Positions 7,064-8,110 of a stretch of 8,110 nt of DNA are shown here, one piece after another (positions within the stretch are counted from its first letter, which is position 1; every line of letters starts with the position of its first letter). The DNA is taken from assembly GCA_005779525.1 (NCBI GenBank), contig SXIZ01000184.1:1-8110 (forward strand), read 5' to 3'. The notes beneath the pieces were generated by a model. The model had not been told where the DNA came from and ran no database searches. It saw only the letters and a program-made list of their open reading frames with translations. The position numbers were made by a program, and so were the translations under genes. Origin of the DNA: Methylococcaceae bacterium. GTDB taxonomy: Bacteria; Pseudomonadota; Gammaproteobacteria; Methylococcales; Methylomonadaceae.

Positions 7064-7302
7064 TGGGGTTTAAATTGCCTAAAAAGAAAATATTTACAAT
7101 AGACAACTACTAAAATATACTAAAAAACTGGTAAGCCTAGTTATATTTTACTGCTCTAATTTCCGTTTGTTAGGGATCTATTTTGTCAAAATTGTATAAT
7201 TTATTAACTTTATAATAAATCATAAATTAATTTTATAATTATTAGTAAGTGATTTTTTACAAGCATAATATCTAGAAATTTTAAAGGTGATACAGTGAAA
7301 AT

Positions 7303-7617
7303 TCGGATCACTATTTAACAGATGAAATGCTTGCATAACCAAATGGAAGTAATATCAAATAGCACGAAAGTAATCCAACGCTAACTTTATACTGATCAGC
7401 GAATATTCAATCAGATATCAGCCTGGAGACTGAGGTTAGCATCTGATTCACCAAGTTTAAAGGTGAAAAATTAACAGCTACGCGATACAGACTGAATGAT
7501 ATTTTAGGTTCTTGGACTCGTGGATGCCAAATAGGTTTATTTGAAACTCATGCAGAGTACTAGATGGTATGCGCGCTGCAAAAGTAAAGCTAAAAGGTCA
7601 AATCATCATAACGCGCT
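7303..7617 (+). pseudogene. Possible decayed coding sequence with stops and one frameshift
   Basis: One frame, beginning SDHYLTDEMLA, continues through in-frame stops at 7336, 7360, 7393 and 7444, then gives 34 sense codons (FTKFKGEKLTATRYRLNDIL, then GSWTRGCQIGLFETHAEY) to a TAG at 7561. A shift into another frame at that point continues DGMRAAKVKLKGQIIITR and ends at 7617. The read-through is suggestive of an old gene degraded by point stops and one frameshift. I do not recognise the family, and stop spacing alone is not far from what A+T-rich random sequence gives. Confidence 0.2.
7380..7440. repeat. Nested inverted repeats
   Basis: The outer arms GCTAAC (7380-7385) and GTTAGC (7435-7440) are perfect complements. 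Inside them CTGAT (7392-7396) can pair with ATCAG at 7410-7414 or at 7417-7421, and the loop centre holds the palindrome GAATATTC (7401-7408). This could fold as an imperfect cruciform or RNA hairpin. The arms are short, so chance in A+T-rich DNA is possible. Confidence 0.35.
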
Positions 7618-7757
7618 AAGCATTTAAATTTAGCTTTGATCATATTACCGTGTGGGGACTGATGTTTTTAGGAAGTGTAAGTCGATGCCAACGGAATGAA
7701 GAAAGCTACTAGAAAAAAATATAGTATGTAATTATAAAAATTGAAAGAGGCAAGTAG

Positions 7758-8110
7758 ATGGTAAATAATCTATTAAAAATAACTTTAGTATTGCTTATGA
7801 GTAACTCATATGCGGTTACCACTATTAGCCCACTGCAATTTGGCGCAATTGGGGATGGAATTGCAGATGATACTCAAAGTCTACAAAAAGCTTTTCAGCA
7901 ATGTTCTGATTATGGCTATATCTGTAATATTCCACCAGGCTATAATTTTTTAATAAAGAAAGCACTTTTTGTCTGGGGGGCGGCCCAAATACAAGGTTCG
8001 GGAGGAAGTATAGTTTTCGATGTACCAGAAGTAGAAAGTCCATATTTAATAAATGTTGGAATTAATGCGCAGGCAAAAAATAATAAAGATTTTTCGAATA
8101 TTAAGCCTGT
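7758..8110 (+). CDS. Secreted pectate-lyase-superfamily (right-handed beta-helix) protein, partial, C-terminus outside window
   Basis: The first 117 codons are present and the frame runs off the right edge. The N-terminus MVNNLLKITLVLLMSNSYA is a good Sec signal peptide with probable cleavage after residue 19, so the product is exported. Directly after it comes LQFGAIGDGIADDTQSLQKA (about residues 25-44), the hallmark opening of the pectate lyase 3 / GH28-like beta-helix family, then YICNIPPGYNFLIKKALFVWGAAQIQGSGG, matching the first turns of such helices (FGAxGDGxxDDTxAxQxA ... IPxGxY ... L ... GxG). An AGAGG Shine-Dalgarno sits 7 bases before the ATG. Family members act as lyases, hydrolases, epimerases or phage-type depolymerases on polysaccharide; which applies cannot be told without the rest. 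Its location after a UDP-sugar dehydrogenase suggests work on the cell's own exopolysaccharide. Confidence 0.82.
   Translation, partial: MVNNLLKITLVLLMSNSYAVTTISPLQFGAIGDGIADDTQSLQKAFQQCSDYGYICNIPPGYNFLIKKALFVWGAAQIQGSGGSIVFDVPEVESPYLINVGINAQAKNNKDFSNIKP

Larger units (their letters stand above)
6727..7757. other. AT-rich stretch of about 1 kb without an intact gene
   Basis: No frame on either strand holds a convincing gene here, and composition drops to strongly A+T-rich compared with the metabolic genes to the left. I see stop-interrupted reading frames that may be decayed genes (6857-7063 and 7303-7617), a 10-base palindrome TAAACGTTTA (6835-6844), an 11-base direct repeat (7280-7290 and 7456-7466), and nested inverted repeats at 7380-7440. 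No hairpin followed by a T tract is visible after wbpA. The stretch could be an insertion-sequence graveyard, a long regulatory leader for the next gene, or both. Intact RNA genes could not be recognised by eye. Confidence 0.75.

Noticed and set aside
7183..7216. TTGTCA with TATAAT hexamers as a sigma-70 promoter
   Set aside because: The TATAAT at 7195 is only 6 bases from TTGTCA and the one at 7211 is 22 bases away; neither spacing is workable, and such hexamers are expected by chance in this A+T-rich DNA.
7825..8043. Minus-strand reading frame of 72 codons opposite the beta-helix gene
   Set aside because: The plus-strand frame has a signal peptide, a ribosome site and a recognisable family motif; the opposite frame has none of these.
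1..8110. CRISPR array, tRNA, rRNA or riboswitch
   Set aside because: No regularly spaced repeats, cloverleaf-like sequence or ribosomal sequence was recognised. The intergenic gaps other than 6727-7757 are too short for a typical riboswitch.

Overview
The window looks like a gammaproteobacterial chromosome of moderate G+C. This is inferred from the gene families (a Pseudomonas/methanotroph-type methylthioadenosine deaminase, MtnA, a CysZ-like protein, WbpA) and from a three-gene transport set of the kind found with PQQ-dependent alcohol dehydrogenases. That set and its neighbours would suit a methylotroph or alcohol oxidiser, but no alcohol dehydrogenase lies in the window and the genus cannot be fixed.

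Layout. (1) Positions 1-3535, minus strand, form a compact operon read right to left: a methylthioadenosine/S-adenosylhomocysteine deaminase (mtaD-like), a secreted seven-repeat YVTN beta-propeller protein, an ABC ATPase, and an ABC-2 permease cut by the left edge. The last three match the PQQ-catabolism-associated ABC system; both of their junctions are ATGA stop/start overlaps. (2) A 58-base divergent gap (3536-3593) contains a perfect inverted repeat with a TATAAT hexamer on each strand, a plausible shared bidirectional promoter. (3) Positions 3594-5353, plus strand, hold mtnA (methylthioribose-1-phosphate isomerase) and a CysZ-like membrane protein, again joined by an ATGA overlap. (4) A UDP-N-acetylglucosamine 6-dehydrogenase-like gene (wbpA type, GTG start) follows. 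(5) About 1 kb (6727-7757) is strikingly AT-rich, carries no convincing intact gene, and looks like decayed sequence with small repeats. (6) At the right edge is the start of a secreted pectate-lyase-superfamily (right-handed beta-helix) protein, cut by the window end.

How the genes fit together. MtaD and MtnA, transcribed divergently, suggest recycling of methylthioadenosine by deamination to methylthioinosine, then phosphorolysis (enzyme not in the window) to methylthioribose-1-phosphate and isomerisation. A sulfate-uptake-like membrane protein coupled to mtnA adds a second sulfur link. The right third appears to enter a surface polysaccharide locus: a nucleotide-sugar dehydrogenase, an AT-rich scar, and a secreted beta-helix protein that may act on polysaccharide. 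I see no CRISPR array, RNA gene, intact insertion sequence or obviously novel defence system. The least explained parts are the 1-kb AT-rich stretch and the joining of MTA salvage to the PQQ-type ABC operon.
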